A stretch of DNA of 46,678 nt from Pseudomonas entomophila (GTDB taxonomy: Bacteria > Pseudomonadota > Gammaproteobacteria > Pseudomonadales > Pseudomonadaceae): contig NZ_JARPQB010000042.1 in the NCBI RefSeq assembly GCF_029478665.1, forward strand, positions 1-46,678, read 5' to 3'. This document shows, in pieces, positions 1 to 8,994 of the stretch. The notes below the pieces were generated by a model, which was not told the origin of the DNA, searched no databases, and saw nothing but the letters and a program-made list of their open reading frames with translations. The translations under genes and the position numbers were made by a program. Numbering within the stretch: position 1 is the stretch's first letter; each line of letters opens with the position of its first letter.

Positions 1-14
1 AGGCCGGCTCCTAC
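1..14. repeat. Truncated REP half at the left edge
   Basis: The first 14 bases end in GGCTCCTAC and match the right arm of the GCCGGC class of REP palindrome seen complete at 14725-14747 and 46654-46677. The rest lies outside the window. It sits just beyond the 3' end of spuH. Confidence 0.6.
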
Positions 15-28
15 GGTGATCACCTGGC

Positions 29-922
29 TCAGGCTTGCGCGGTAGCCTGGGCCGGGCGACGAACCTGCGGCTGCGAGACGTTCGCCGCGGCGCCTTCCTC
101 GATGGCCTGCTGGATCGCCCGGCGGCGGCGTTCTTCAGCTTGACGGCTGAAGTACCAGACCAGGAAGGTCACCAGCGACACCGACAGCAGGATCAGGCTG
201 GCCACGGCGTTGATCTCCGGCTTCACGCCCAGGCGCACGGCCGAGAACACTTCCATCGGCAGCGTGGTCGAGCCCGGGCCGGACACGAAGCTGGCCAGCA
301 CCAGGTCATCCAGCGACAGGGCGAACGACATCATGCCGCCCGCCGCCAGCGACGGCGCGATCATCGGGATGGTGATCAGGAAGAACACCTTCCACGGCTT
401 GGCGCCCAGGTCCATGGCCGCTTCTTCGATGGACAGGTCCAGCTCGCGCAGGCGCGCCGACACCACCACCGCCACATAGGCGGCGCAGAACGTGGTGTGG
501 GCGATCCAGATGGTGACGATGCCACGCTCCTGGGGCCAGCCGATCATCTGCGCCATGGCCACGAACAGCAGCAGCAGCGACAGACCGGTGATCACCTCGG
601 GCATCACCAGCGGCGCGGTGACCAGGCCACCGAACAGGGTGCGGCCCTTGAAGCGGGTGACCCGGGTCAGCACGAAGGCCGCCAGGGTGCCCAGCGCCAC
701 CGCGGCGACCGCCGTGTAGCAGGCGATCTCCAGCGAGCGCATCACCGAGCCCATCAGCTGGGTGTTGTCGAGCAGGCCGACGTACCACTTCACCGACCAG
801 CCGCCCCACACCGTCACCAGCTTCGAGGCGTTGAACGAGTAGATCACCAGGATCAGCATCGGCAGGTAGATGAACAGCAAGCCGAGCACCAGCATCAGCT
901 TGGAGAAACTGAAGCGTTTCAT
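29..922 (-). CDS. spuH: Polyamine ABC transporter permease (PotI/SpuH type)
   Basis: Inner-membrane permease of a putrescine/spermidine importer, 297 aa, the usual length for PotI. It has about six hydrophobic segments, the first at residues 8-30, and the cytoplasmic EAA loop (IEEAAMDLGAKPWKVF) that docks on the ATPase. It is the last gene of the operon. Its ATG overlaps the end of spuG by four bases (919-922), so the two are translationally coupled and probably form the heterodimeric membrane channel. A REP-like repeat follows. SpuH is the P. aeruginosa name for this position; the family assignment is firm, while substrate preference comes from the neighbours. Confidence 0.93.
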   Translation of the reverse strand: MKRFSFSKLMLVLGLLFIYLPMLILVIYSFNASKLVTVWGGWSVKWYVGLLDNTQLMGSVMRSLEIACYTAVAAVALGTLAAFVLTRVTRFKGRTLFGGLVTAPLVMPEVITGLSLLLLFVAMAQMIGWPQERGIVTIWIAHTTFCAAYVAVVVSARLRELDLSIEEAAMDLGAKPWKVFFLITIPMIAPSLAAGGMMSFALSLDDLVLASFVSGPGSTTLPMEVFSAVRLGVKPEINAVASLILLSVSLVTFLVWYFSRQAEERRRRAIQQAIEEGAAANVSQPQVRRPAQATAQA

Positions 923-1839
923 GCGCGGCCCTCCATCTCTTTGGCCTGGCTACGGTTGAACAGCAGGATCGGCACGATCAGGATCGCCAGCATCACCACC
1001 GCCAGCGCGGATGCCACCGGCCAGTCACGGTTGTTGAAGAATTCCTGCCACAGCACTTTACCGATCATCAGGGTTTCCGGGCCGCCGAGCAGTTCAGGGA
1101 TGACGAACTCGCCCACCACCGGGATGAACACCAGCATGCAGCCGGCGATGATGCCGTTCTTCGACAGCGGCACGGTGATCTTCCAGAAGCTATTGAAGGT
1201 GCTTGAGCCCAGGTCGGATGCGGCCTCGAGCAGGCTCTCGTCGTGCTTCACCAGGTTGGCGTACAACGGCAGGATCATGAACGGCAGGTACGAGTAGACC
1301 ACGCCGATATACACCGCCAGGTTGGTGTTGAGGATCTGCAACGGCTGGTCGATCAGCCCCAGCCACAGCAGGAAGCTGTTGAGCAGCCCGTTGTTGCTGA
1401 GGATGCCCATCCAGGCGTAGACGCGGATCAGGATCGCGGTCCAGGTCGGCATCATGATCAGCAGCAGCAGGACGGTCTGCGACTCCTTCCTGGCCTTGGA
1501 GATGGCGTAGGCCATCGGGTAGCCGATCAGCAGGCACAGCAAGGTGCTGAACAGGGCGACCTTCAACGACCCGAGGTAAGCCGCAATGTACAGCTCATCC
1601 TCGGTGAGCAGGCCGTAGTTGGCCAGGTTCAGCACCAGCTGCACCTTGCCTTCCAGATACGTGTAGATCTCGGTGTACGGCGGGATCGCCACGTCGGCTT
1701 CGGCAAAGCTGATCTTCAACACGATGAAGAACGGCAGCATGAAGAACAGGAACAGCCAGATGAACGGCACGCCGATCACCATGTGCCGCCCTTCGGGGAT
1801 CAAGCGCTGGAGGGCTCGTTTGAGCTTTCGTGGTTTCAT
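919..1839 (-). CDS. spuG: Polyamine ABC transporter permease (PotH/SpuG type)
   Basis: Second membrane subunit of the polyamine importer, 306 aa. The start chosen is the ATG that overlaps the spuF stop in an ATGA arrangement (1836-1839); the frame is open for 12 more codons upstream but these would lie inside spuF. The N-terminus is basic (MKPRKLKRAL), then come hydrophobic segments (first near residues 22-45) and an EAA loop (LLEAASDLGSSTFNSFWKI). With SpuH it should form the transmembrane pore energised by SpuF. Overlaps on both sides point to one polycistronic message. Confidence 0.93.
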   Translation of the reverse strand: MKPRKLKRALQRLIPEGRHMVIGVPFIWLFLFFMLPFFIVLKISFAEADVAIPPYTEIYTYLEGKVQLVLNLANYGLLTEDELYIAAYLGSLKVALFSTLLCLLIGYPMAYAISKARKESQTVLLLLIMMPTWTAILIRVYAWMGILSNNGLLNSFLLWLGLIDQPLQILNTNLAVYIGVVYSYLPFMILPLYANLVKHDESLLEAASDLGSSTFNSFWKITVPLSKNGIIAGCMLVFIPVVGEFVIPELLGGPETLMIGKVLWQEFFNNRDWPVASALAVVMLAILIVPILLFNRSQAKEMEGRA

Positions 1840-2978
1840 GAGCGCAGTACCACGCCGCTGTCGTCTTCCCACCATACGTAGACTTCGTCATCCCAGGTGG
1901 GGCGAGTGCCCTGGCGCTCGGCGTTGGCGACGAACGACTGGACGATCTTGCCGCCAGGCAGTTCGACGTAGAACACCGAGTGGCCACCGAGGTAGGCGAT
2001 GTCGTGGACCTTGCCGCGCGACCAGTTGTGCTCGCAGGTTGGCTGCTCGGTGGTGACCAGCAGCTTCTCCGGGCGCAGGGCGTAGGTGATGTGCTTGTCC
2101 TCGACCGAGGTGGTGACACCGTGGCCGACGTAGATCTTGCGCTCCAGTTCCGGGCTGGCAATGATCGCGTGGCCTTCGGCGTCGTCGACCACTTCACCGT
2201 CGAACAGGTTGACGTTACCGATGAACTCGCAGACCAGGCGGCTGGTCGGGGTCTCGTAGACGTCGATCGGGCTGCCGATCTGGGCGATCCAGCCCAGGTG
2301 CATGATGGCGATGCGCTGGGCCATGGTCATGGCCTCTTCCTGGTCGTGGGTCACCATCACGCAGGTCACGCCCACGCGCTCGATGATCTCCACCAGCTCC
2401 AGTTGCATCTGCGAACGCAGCTTCTTGTCCAGCGCGCCCATGGGTTCGTCGAGCAGCAGCAGCTTGGGGCGCTTGGCCAGCGAACGGGCCAGGGCCACGC
2501 GCTGACGCTGGCCACCGGACAGCTGGTGCGGCTTGCGCTTGGCGTACTGGGTCATGTGCACCAGCTTGAGCATCTCGGCCACGCGGGCGTCGATCTCGGC
2601 CTTGGGCATCTTGTCCTGCTGCAGGCCGAAGGCGATGTTCTGCGCCACGGTCATGTGCGGGAACAGCGCGTAGGACTGGAACATCATGTTGATCGGCCGC
2701 TCGTAGGGCGGCATGTCGGTGATGTCGACGCCATCGAGGAAGATCCGCCCTTCGGTCGGGCGCTCGAAGCCGGCCAGCATGCGCAGCAAGGTGGACTTGC
2801 CGGAACCGGAGCCGCCCAGCAGGGCGAAGATCTCGCCCTTGCGGATTTCCAGGGACACATCGTCCACGGCTACCGTTTCGTCGAACTTTTTCGTGACCCG
2901 GTCGATTTTGACCAGCACCTGCTTGGGTTGCTGGCCACCCTCGAGGGCTTTCTTATAGGCACCGGAGGCAACTGCCAT
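1836..2978 (-). CDS. spuF: Polyamine ABC transporter ATP-binding subunit (PotG/SpuF type)
   Basis: Cytoplasmic ATPase powering polyamine import, 380 aa. Walker A GGSGSGKST is at residues 55-63, the signature LSGGQ at 153-157, Walker B LLLLDEP at 173-179 and the switch histidine in VTHDQEEA at 211. The C-terminal third, from about residue 255, is the TOBE-type regulatory region of PotA/PotG ATPases. The start is ATG 2978, preceded by GGGAG eight bases upstream; an in-frame start six codons earlier lacks such a site. The gene lies between the second binding-protein gene and the two permeases and overlaps spuG by four bases. Confidence 0.94.
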   Translation of the reverse strand: MAVASGAYKKALEGGQQPKQVLVKIDRVTKKFDETVAVDDVSLEIRKGEIFALLGGSGSGKSTLLRMLAGFERPTEGRIFLDGVDITDMPPYERPINMMFQSYALFPHMTVAQNIAFGLQQDKMPKAEIDARVAEMLKLVHMTQYAKRKPHQLSGGQRQRVALARSLAKRPKLLLLDEPMGALDKKLRSQMQLELVEIIERVGVTCVMVTHDQEEAMTMAQRIAIMHLGWIAQIGSPIDVYETPTSRLVCEFIGNVNLFDGEVVDDAEGHAIIASPELERKIYVGHGVTTSVEDKHITYALRPEKLLVTTEQPTCEHNWSRGKVHDIAYLGGHSVFYVELPGGKIVQSFVANAERQGTRPTWDDEVYVWWEDDSGVVLRS

Positions 2979-3005
2979 GAGTGAAACTCCCAACAAGATT
3001 TATGT

Positions 3006-3027
3006 GCCCGCCGCTGCGCTGGCGGGC
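3006..3027 (-). other. Intercistronic hairpin after spuE
   Basis: A perfect 7-bp stem (GCCCGCC with GGCGGGC) with an 8-base loop sits between the spuE stop and the spuF start. The message strand has no T-run after it, so it is more likely an mRNA-stabilising or attenuating structure than a full terminator. Confidence 0.6.
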
Positions 3028-3035
3028 CTGGATTG

Positions 3036-4130
3036 TTACTTGCCCGACTTGACCTTGGTCCAGCTGCGGGTCATCAAACGTTGCACCTTGGGTGGCAACT
3101 CAGAATTGACGAACATCTTGTCCAGCACTTCCTGCGGTGGGTAAACCGCGGCGTCAGTCCTCACGGCCTGGTCCATCAGGTCGCCAGCCTTGGGGTTCGG
3201 GTTGGCGTAACCGACGTAATCACTGACCTGGGCGATCACCTCAGGTTTCAGCAAATAGTTGATGAAGGCATGGGCCTCCTTGACGTTGCTGGCATCCTTG
3301 GGAATCGCCAGCACATCGAACCAGAGGTTGCCGCCTTCCTTCGGGATGGCGTAGGCCAGTTTCACGCCCTTCTTCGCTTCCTCAGCGCGGGCCTTGGCCT
3401 GGAACACGTCGCCGGAGAAGCCGGCGGCCACGCAGATATCGCCGTTGGCGAGATCGGTGATGTATTTCGAGGAGTGGAAGTAGGTCACGTACGGGCGCAC
3501 GGCCAGCAGTTTCTCTTCCGCCTTCTGGTAATCCTTCGGGTTGCTGCTGTTGGGGTCCAGCCCCATGTAGTTGAGCACCGCAGGGAGCATCTCGTCGGCC
3601 GAGTCGAGGAAGGCCACGCCGCACTTGGCGAGCTTCTTCATGTTCTCGGGTTCGAACAGCACCGCCCAGGAGTCGATCTTGTCGGTGCCCAGCGCCGCCT
3701 TGACCTTGTCGACGTTGTAGCCAATACCATTGGTGCCCCACAGGTAGGGGACGGCGTACTGGTTGCCCGGGTCGTTCTTCTCCAGGCGCTTCATCAGCGC
3801 CGGGTCGAGGTTCGCGTAGTTGGGCAGCAGGTCACGGTCGAGCTTCTGGAACGCGCCCGCCTTGATCTGCTTGCCGAGGAAATGGTTGGACGGCACGACC
3901 ACGTCGTAGCCGGTACGCCCGGCCAGCAACTTGCCTTCCAGCGTCTCGTTGCTGTCGAAGACGTCATATTTCGGGGTGATGCCGGTGTCCTTCTGGAACT
4001 CGGCAAGGGTATTGGGGCCGACATAGTCGGACCAGTTGTAGATGTGCACCGTGGGCGCCGCTTGGACGCTGCAAGCCAGCGTCAGACCCGCTCCAGCCAT
4101 CAAGGCCTTGCGAAATACAGAAATGGACAA
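3036..4130 (-). CDS. spuE: Periplasmic polyamine-binding protein (PotF family, SpuE position)
   Basis: Solute-binding protein delivering a polyamine to the SpuFGH importer. It has a clear Sec signal (MSISVFRKALMAGAGL, cleavage near ...SVQA|AP) and the PotF/PotD hallmark HIYNWSDYVGPN, then FDSNETLEGKLL and the C-terminal RSWTKVKSGK. I chose TTG 4130 as start because GAGG lies nine bases upstream and it puts the signal at the N-terminus (364 aa); an in-frame GTG at 4145 and longer frames are possible. It is a paralogue of the preceding gene. In P. aeruginosa SpuE prefers spermidine and SpuD putrescine; assigning those preferences here is inference from order. Confidence 0.9.
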   Translation of the reverse strand: MSISVFRKALMAGAGLTLACSVQAAPTVHIYNWSDYVGPNTLAEFQKDTGITPKYDVFDSNETLEGKLLAGRTGYDVVVPSNHFLGKQIKAGAFQKLDRDLLPNYANLDPALMKRLEKNDPGNQYAVPYLWGTNGIGYNVDKVKAALGTDKIDSWAVLFEPENMKKLAKCGVAFLDSADEMLPAVLNYMGLDPNSSNPKDYQKAEEKLLAVRPYVTYFHSSKYITDLANGDICVAAGFSGDVFQAKARAEEAKKGVKLAYAIPKEGGNLWFDVLAIPKDASNVKEAHAFINYLLKPEVIAQVSDYVGYANPNPKAGDLMDQAVRTDAAVYPPQEVLDKMFVNSELPPKVQRLMTRSWTKVKSGK

Positions 4131-4250
4131 GTGGGTGGTCCTCACAATCAGTGCCTCAAGTGGCGGAAAAACTCGGCCGCACACGCAAAACCGGCGCGCA
4201 ACTTACCTTCACGGCGTGGATGCCGCAAACTTATTTGCCTTAACCTGCCT

Positions 4251-4274
4251 CTGGGCCGGGAAACCCCGGCCCAG
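4251..4274 (-). other. Strong intercistronic hairpin after spuD
   Basis: A perfect 10-bp stem (CTGGGCCGGG with CCCGGCCCAG) with a 4-base loop lies 17 bases past the spuD stop, inside the roughly 160-base spuD-spuE gap. There is no T-run downstream on the message strand. This is the arrangement seen when a binding-protein message is protected or transcription of distal genes is partly attenuated. Confidence 0.65.
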
Positions 4275-4291
4275 AGGGCCTTGCATCAGGC

Positions 4292-5389
4292 TTACTTGCC
4301 CGACTTGATCTTGGTCCAGCTGCGGGTGATCTCGCGCTGGGCGGTCTTCTCCGGTGCCTTGATGGCGTACAGCTTGGCCTTCACGTCATCGGACGGGTAG
4401 ATCGCCGGATCGCTGGTGATCTCTTTGTCCACCAGCGGGGTGGCGGCCTTGTTGCCGTTCGGGAAGCGCACGGCATTGGTGATGCCGGCCATCACTTCCG
4501 GCTGCAGCAGGAAGTCCATGAACTTGTAGGCGGCCTCGACGTTCTCGGCGTCCTTCGGAATGGCGACCATGTCGTAGAAGGTACCGGCGCCTTCCTTCGG
4601 AATGGTGTAGCTCAGCTTGACCTTGTCGCCGGCCTCGTGGGCACGGGCCTTGGACTGCTCCAGGTCACCCGAGTAACCCACGGCCACGCAGATGTTGCCG
4701 TTGGCCAGGTCCGAGATGTACTTGGAGGAGTGGAAGTAGGTGATCGAAGGGCGGATCTTCAGGAACAGGTCTTCGGCGGCCTTCAGGTCTTCCTTCTTGG
4801 TGCTGTCGCTCGGCAGGCCCAGGTAGTGCAGCGCGGCCGGGATCATTTCGGTCGGGGCATCGAGGAAGCTCACGCCGCAGCTCTTGAGCTTGGCGATGTT
4901 CTCAGGCTTGAACACGGCGTCCCACGAATCGATCTTGTCCACGCCCAGCGCGGCCTTGACCTTCTCCGGGTTGTAGCCGATGCCGATCGAGCCCCACATG
5001 TACGGGAAGGCGAACTTGTTGCCCGGGTCGCTGGCATCACCGACGGCCTTGAGCAGCGCCGGGTCGAGGTTCTTCCAGTTGGGCAGCTTGGAGCGGTCCA
5101 GCTCCTGATAGACGCCGGCCTTGATCTGCTTGGCCAGGAAGTTGTTGGACGGCACGACGATGTCGTAGCCCGACTTGCCCGCCAGCAGCTTGGCTTCGAG
5201 GGTCTCGTTGCTGTCGAAGACGTCGTAGACCACCTTGATGCCGGTCTGCTTCTCGAAGTTGGCCACGGTGTCCGGGGCGATGTAGTCCGACCAGTTGTAG
5301 ACGTGCAGCACCTTGTCATCAGCCTGAACAGCGGTCGCCATGGCACCCATCAGGGCGGCGGCCAGCAGCGTCTTGCCCAATTTCTTCAT
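4292..5389 (-). CDS. spuD: Periplasmic polyamine-binding protein (PotF family, SpuD position)
   Basis: First of two tandem polyamine-binding proteins, 365 aa. The signal peptide is MKKLGKTLLAAALMGAMA with cleavage near AVQA|DD. Mature-protein motifs are HVYNWSDYIAPD, VYDVFDSNETLEAKLLAGK and the C-terminal RSWTKIKSGK shared with the second copy. The start is ATG 5389, with GGAG eight bases upstream; the frame extends nine codons further without a better site. The gap of about 170 bases to spuC could hold an internal promoter but I cannot identify one. By position and homology this matches SpuD, the putrescine receptor of P. aeruginosa. Confidence 0.92.
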   Translation of the reverse strand: MKKLGKTLLAAALMGAMATAVQADDKVLHVYNWSDYIAPDTVANFEKQTGIKVVYDVFDSNETLEAKLLAGKSGYDIVVPSNNFLAKQIKAGVYQELDRSKLPNWKNLDPALLKAVGDASDPGNKFAFPYMWGSIGIGYNPEKVKAALGVDKIDSWDAVFKPENIAKLKSCGVSFLDAPTEMIPAALHYLGLPSDSTKKEDLKAAEDLFLKIRPSITYFHSSKYISDLANGNICVAVGYSGDLEQSKARAHEAGDKVKLSYTIPKEGAGTFYDMVAIPKDAENVEAAYKFMDFLLQPEVMAGITNAVRFPNGNKAATPLVDKEITSDPAIYPSDDVKAKLYAIKAPEKTAQREITRSWTKIKSGK

Positions 5390-5558
5390 GCGTAATGCTC
5401 CAGAATTTATTATCAAGCCATCTGTTCAGCAGCCAGGTACCACGGGACGCGCGCTGGGCGACTGAAACAGCCGTTAGTCTGGCAAGTTACAAGGCGCCGT
5501 TTCAACCGAAGCAGGGCCCTGTAACGACTTAATGTCACCTCGCCAGCCTAGCAGACCG

Positions 5559-6920
5559 TCACTTGATCGCTTCGTACGTCAAATCCAGGCACTTGCGCGC
5601 CTTTTCCACCAGTTCGTCGATCTCGTCGCGGCTGATCACCAACGGCGGCGCGATGATCATGGTGTCGCCCACCGCGCGCATCACCAGGCCGTTCTCGAAG
5701 CAGTGGGTGCGGCAGATCATGCCCACGCCCTTGCCTTCGTAACGGCTGCGGGTCGCCTTGTCCTTGACCAGCTCGATCGCCCCCAGCAGGCCCAGGCCGC
5801 GCACCTCGCCCACCAGCGGGTGGTCCTGCAGCTCACGCAGACGTTTCTGCAAATACGGTGCCGTTTCCGTGCGGGCGCGCTCGACGATCTTCTCGTCACG
5901 CAGGATGCGCAGGTTTTCCAGGCCCACCGCCGCCGCCACCGGGTGCCCGGAGTAGGTGAAGCCGTGGTTGAAATCGCCGCCTTCGCTGAGTACCTGGGCC
6001 ACGCTGTCACGCACGATCACACCGCCCATGGGGATGTAACCGGAGGTCAGGCCCTTGGCGATGGTCATCAGGTCGGGCGCAAGGTCGTAGTAGTCGGAGC
6101 CGAACCACTCGCCGGTGCGGCCGAAGCCGCAGATCACTTCGTCGGCGACGAACAGGATGTCGTACTTGGCGAGGATCTCCTTGACCTTCGGCCAGTAGGT
6201 GTCCGGCGGGATGATCACCCCGCCCGCGCCCTGGATCGGCTCGGCGATGAAGGCGGCGACGTTGTCCTCGCCGACTTCGAGAATCTTCTTCTCCAGTTGT
6301 TCGGCGGCCCACACGCCGAATGCGTCCGGGGTCATGTCGCCACCTTCACCGAACCAGTACGGCTGCGGGATATGCACGATGCCCGGGATCGGCAGGCCGC
6401 CCTGCTCGTGCATGCCGCTCATGCCGCCGAGGCTGGCACCGGCCACGGTGGAGCCGTGGTAACCGTTGATGCGGCCGATGATGGTCTGCTTGTGCGGCTT
6501 GCCCTTGAGCGCCCAGTAGTGGCGGACCATGCGCAGCACGGTGTCGTTGCCTTCGGAGCCGGAGCCGGTGAAGAACACATGGGTCATGCCCGCGGGCGCC
6601 ACGTCGGTGATCGCCTTGGCCAGCTCCAGCGCCGGCGGGTGGGCGGTCTGGAAGAACAGGTTGTAGTACGGCAGTTCGCGCATCTGCTTTTCTGCCGCCT
6701 GCACCAGCTCTTCACGGCCGTAGCCCACCGCCACGCACCACAGGCCGGCCATGCCGTCGAGGATCTTGTGCCCCTCGCTGTCCCACAAATGCACACCCTG
6801 CGCCTTGGTGATGATGCGCGGCCCCTTCTCCTTCAGCTGCTTGTAGTCGCTGAAGGGTGCAAGGTGGTGCTCGCCGCTCAGGGCCTGCCATTCACGGGTT
6901 TGCGGGTTGTTGACGCTCAT
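5559..6920 (-). CDS. spuC: Polyamine:pyruvate aminotransferase (class III, SpuC type)
   Basis: PLP-dependent class III aminotransferase, 453 aa, acting on putrescine or its gamma-glutamyl form to give the aldehyde, normally with pyruvate as acceptor. The cofactor pocket is readable: GSGSEGNDT, NGYHGST, the aspartate in LFVADEVICGFGRTG, and the Schiff-base lysine in MTIAKGLTSGYIPMG near residue 288. The start is ATG 6920, six bases after GGAG; an in-frame ATG four codons earlier overlaps that site. It is 48 bases downstream of spuB and upstream of the transporter genes. The aldehyde dehydrogenase that would follow in the pathway is not in this window. Confidence 0.93.
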   Translation of the reverse strand: MSVNNPQTREWQALSGEHHLAPFSDYKQLKEKGPRIITKAQGVHLWDSEGHKILDGMAGLWCVAVGYGREELVQAAEKQMRELPYYNLFFQTAHPPALELAKAITDVAPAGMTHVFFTGSGSEGNDTVLRMVRHYWALKGKPHKQTIIGRINGYHGSTVAGASLGGMSGMHEQGGLPIPGIVHIPQPYWFGEGGDMTPDAFGVWAAEQLEKKILEVGEDNVAAFIAEPIQGAGGVIIPPDTYWPKVKEILAKYDILFVADEVICGFGRTGEWFGSDYYDLAPDLMTIAKGLTSGYIPMGGVIVRDSVAQVLSEGGDFNHGFTYSGHPVAAAVGLENLRILRDEKIVERARTETAPYLQKRLRELQDHPLVGEVRGLGLLGAIELVKDKATRSRYEGKGVGMICRTHCFENGLVMRAVGDTMIIAPPLVISRDEIDELVEKARKCLDLTYEAIK

Positions 6921-6968
6921 GTGCTTCTCCATGGTCCGGTGGCCGCCCCCAGGCGGCCTCAGGGTTGA

Positions 6969-8327
6969 TCACACAGCAAACAGCAGGAACTCACGCTCCC
7001 AGGAGCTGATGACACGCTTGAAGTTCTCATGCTCGGCGCGCTTGGTGGCGACGTAGCCAGTGATGAATTTCTTGCCCAGGTACTGCACCAGCGCCTGGCT
7101 GTTCTCCATGCGCTCGAGGGCATCCTCGATGGTCAGCGGCAGGCGCAGGTTGCGGCGTTCGTAGCCTCGGCCCTGCACTGGCGCGCTGGCCTCGATGCCT
7201 TCGACCATGCCGATGTAGCCGCACAGCAGGCTGGCGGCGATGGCCAGGTAGGGGTTGGCGTCGGCGCCCGGCAGGCGGTTCTCGACCCGGCGGTTTTGCG
7301 GGCCGGCATCCGGCACGCGCAGGCCGACGGTGCGGTTCTCCTCGCCCCACTCGACGTTCACCGGCGCCGAGGTGTCGGGCAGGAAGCGGCGGAACGAATT
7401 GACGTTGGGCGCGAACAGCGGCAACGCCTCGGGAATGAATTTCTGCAAGCCGCCGATGTGATTCAGGAACAGCTCGCTCATGCTGCCGTCGGCGTTGGAG
7501 AAGATGTTCTTGCCGGTGGCCATGTCGACCACGCTCTGGTGCAGGTGCATGGCGCTGCCCGGCTCGCCGGTCATGGGCTTGGCCATGAAGGTGGCGGCCA
7601 CGTTGTGCTTGAGCGCCGCCTCGCGCATGGTGCGCTTGAACACCAGGATCTGGTCGGCCAGGTGCAGCGCGTCGCCGTGACGGAAGTTGATCTCCATCTG
7701 CGCCGTGCCGTCTTCGTGGATCAGCGTGTCGAGGTCCAGTTGCTGCAGTTCGCACCAGTCGTAGACGTCCTCGAACAGCGGGTCGAATTCGTTGGCGGCT
7801 TCGATGGAGAACGACTGGCGGCCGGTTTCCGGGCGGCCGGAGCGGCCCACGGGCGGCTGCAACGGGAAGTCCGGGTCTTCGCTGCGCTTGGTCAGGTAGA
7901 ACTCCATCTCCGGCGCGACGATCGGCTGCCAGCCCTTGTCGGAGTAAAGCTTGAGGACGCGCTTGAGCACATTGCGCGGCGACAGCTCGACCGGATTGCC
8001 CTTCTTGTCGTAGGTGTCGTGGATCACCTGGGCGGTCGGTTCGATGGCCCATGGCACCAGGAACACTGCCTTCTCGTCGGGGCGGCAGATCATGTCGATG
8101 TCGGCCGGGTCGAGCAGGTCGTAATAGATGTCGTCGTCGACGTAGTCGCCGGTCACGGTCTGCAGCAGCACGCTTTCGGGCAGGCGCATGCCCTTCTCGG
8201 CGATGAACTTGTTGGTTGGCGAGATCTTGCCGCGGGTGATGCCGGTCAGGTCACTGATCAGGCATTCCACTTCGGTGATCTTGTGCTCTTTCAACCAATC
8301 GGTGAGCTGGTCGAGGTTGTTACTCAT
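6969..8327 (-). CDS. spuB: Glutamine-synthetase-family gamma-glutamylpolyamine ligase (SpuB type)
   Basis: ATP-dependent ligase of the type I glutamine synthetase fold, 452 aa, expected to attach glutamate to a polyamine. Family landmarks are APEMEFYL (metal-binding glutamate), GSAMHLHQS (glutamate-site histidine), the arginine in NRTVGLRVPD and RRVENRLPGADANPY. The N-terminal region (KITEVECLISDLTG) is that of PuuA/SpuI proteins rather than housekeeping GlnA, and the GlnA adenylylation-loop tyrosine context is absent. The start is ATG 8327 with GAGG five bases upstream. It is the first gene of the minus-strand spu operon. The spuB symbol follows its place next to spuC, but spuB/spuI assignment by sequence alone is uncertain. 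Confidence 0.88.
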   Translation of the reverse strand: MSNNLDQLTDWLKEHKITEVECLISDLTGITRGKISPTNKFIAEKGMRLPESVLLQTVTGDYVDDDIYYDLLDPADIDMICRPDEKAVFLVPWAIEPTAQVIHDTYDKKGNPVELSPRNVLKRVLKLYSDKGWQPIVAPEMEFYLTKRSEDPDFPLQPPVGRSGRPETGRQSFSIEAANEFDPLFEDVYDWCELQQLDLDTLIHEDGTAQMEINFRHGDALHLADQILVFKRTMREAALKHNVAATFMAKPMTGEPGSAMHLHQSVVDMATGKNIFSNADGSMSELFLNHIGGLQKFIPEALPLFAPNVNSFRRFLPDTSAPVNVEWGEENRTVGLRVPDAGPQNRRVENRLPGADANPYLAIAASLLCGYIGMVEGIEASAPVQGRGYERRNLRLPLTIEDALERMENSQALVQYLGKKFITGYVATKRAEHENFKRVISSWEREFLLFAV

Positions 8328-8994
8328 AAATACCTCAGGAGGTAATGTGGCCCGGACGATGGATGCCGGCCGCCACTGACGCCTGGCGTCGGTCAAAGTC
8401 GGCGCGCACGGCGCCGAGGGGCCTGGACAGGCCCGCGCCTTGATTCTGGATGCTGTGCATGGCTAAAGCAAAACCCCCCGCGCAGGGCAGCAGTGGATAC
8501 ACTGCATAAGAGCGTGTCCGCGATGGAAGCGAAGGGCAGATAGAAAGGAAGACGTGCGGTAAAACGTTACGAGGTATGGTTTTTTTGTGCGAACCGTCAA
8601 TTATTGCGGCCAGTGCGACAGCCCATTGATGCAGCCGCGCAATGATCGGACGGTAACCGGGAGATGTGCCTGAACGCACCGTGCATGCGGCGCTGACAGG
8701 TCTCGACAGGCGGACCATGTGACCCTCGTATTATTGTGTTCTGGGTTGTGACCGAGCTTATCCTCGTTCATTTTTTTTCACAACCTCTCCGTAAAAAATA
8801 AAACACGCCCCGCTCGGGATAACCCTTCAGGACGAAAATAGCGGATAATGGCACGCCCTGACATGCAGCAAATCTGCCGTAGATGTGCCATTTAAGGGCA
8901 TCATGGGGTTGGCTTGACTTAACCTGGTCTTTCCGATTGACTGGGGTTGCAAGCCCCCCTTGATTGATATTTTTAACAAAAAAGGTGTTGCATC
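8328..8994. promoter_or_regulatory. Divergent spuB/spuI intergenic region
   Basis: This 667-base gap separates divergently transcribed spuB and spuI and must hold both promoters. It is AT-richer than its surroundings, with T-runs at 8580-8586 and 8771-8778 and an A-rich block at 8792-8802. A 7-bp stem with a 2-base loop lies at 8419-8434 (GGGCCTG with CAGGCCC). I see no open frame with coding character and no convincing -35/-10 or sigma-54 -24/-12 pair. The length leaves room for activator sites. Confidence 0.6.

Noticed and set aside
1840..1875. Longer N-terminus for spuG
   Set aside because: The 12 extra codons lie inside spuF and have no ribosome site; the ATGA overlap start is far more likely.
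8849..8866. TGGCACG element upstream of spuI as a sigma-54 -24 box
   Set aside because: The matching -12 GC is not at the required distance, so I do not call a promoter.
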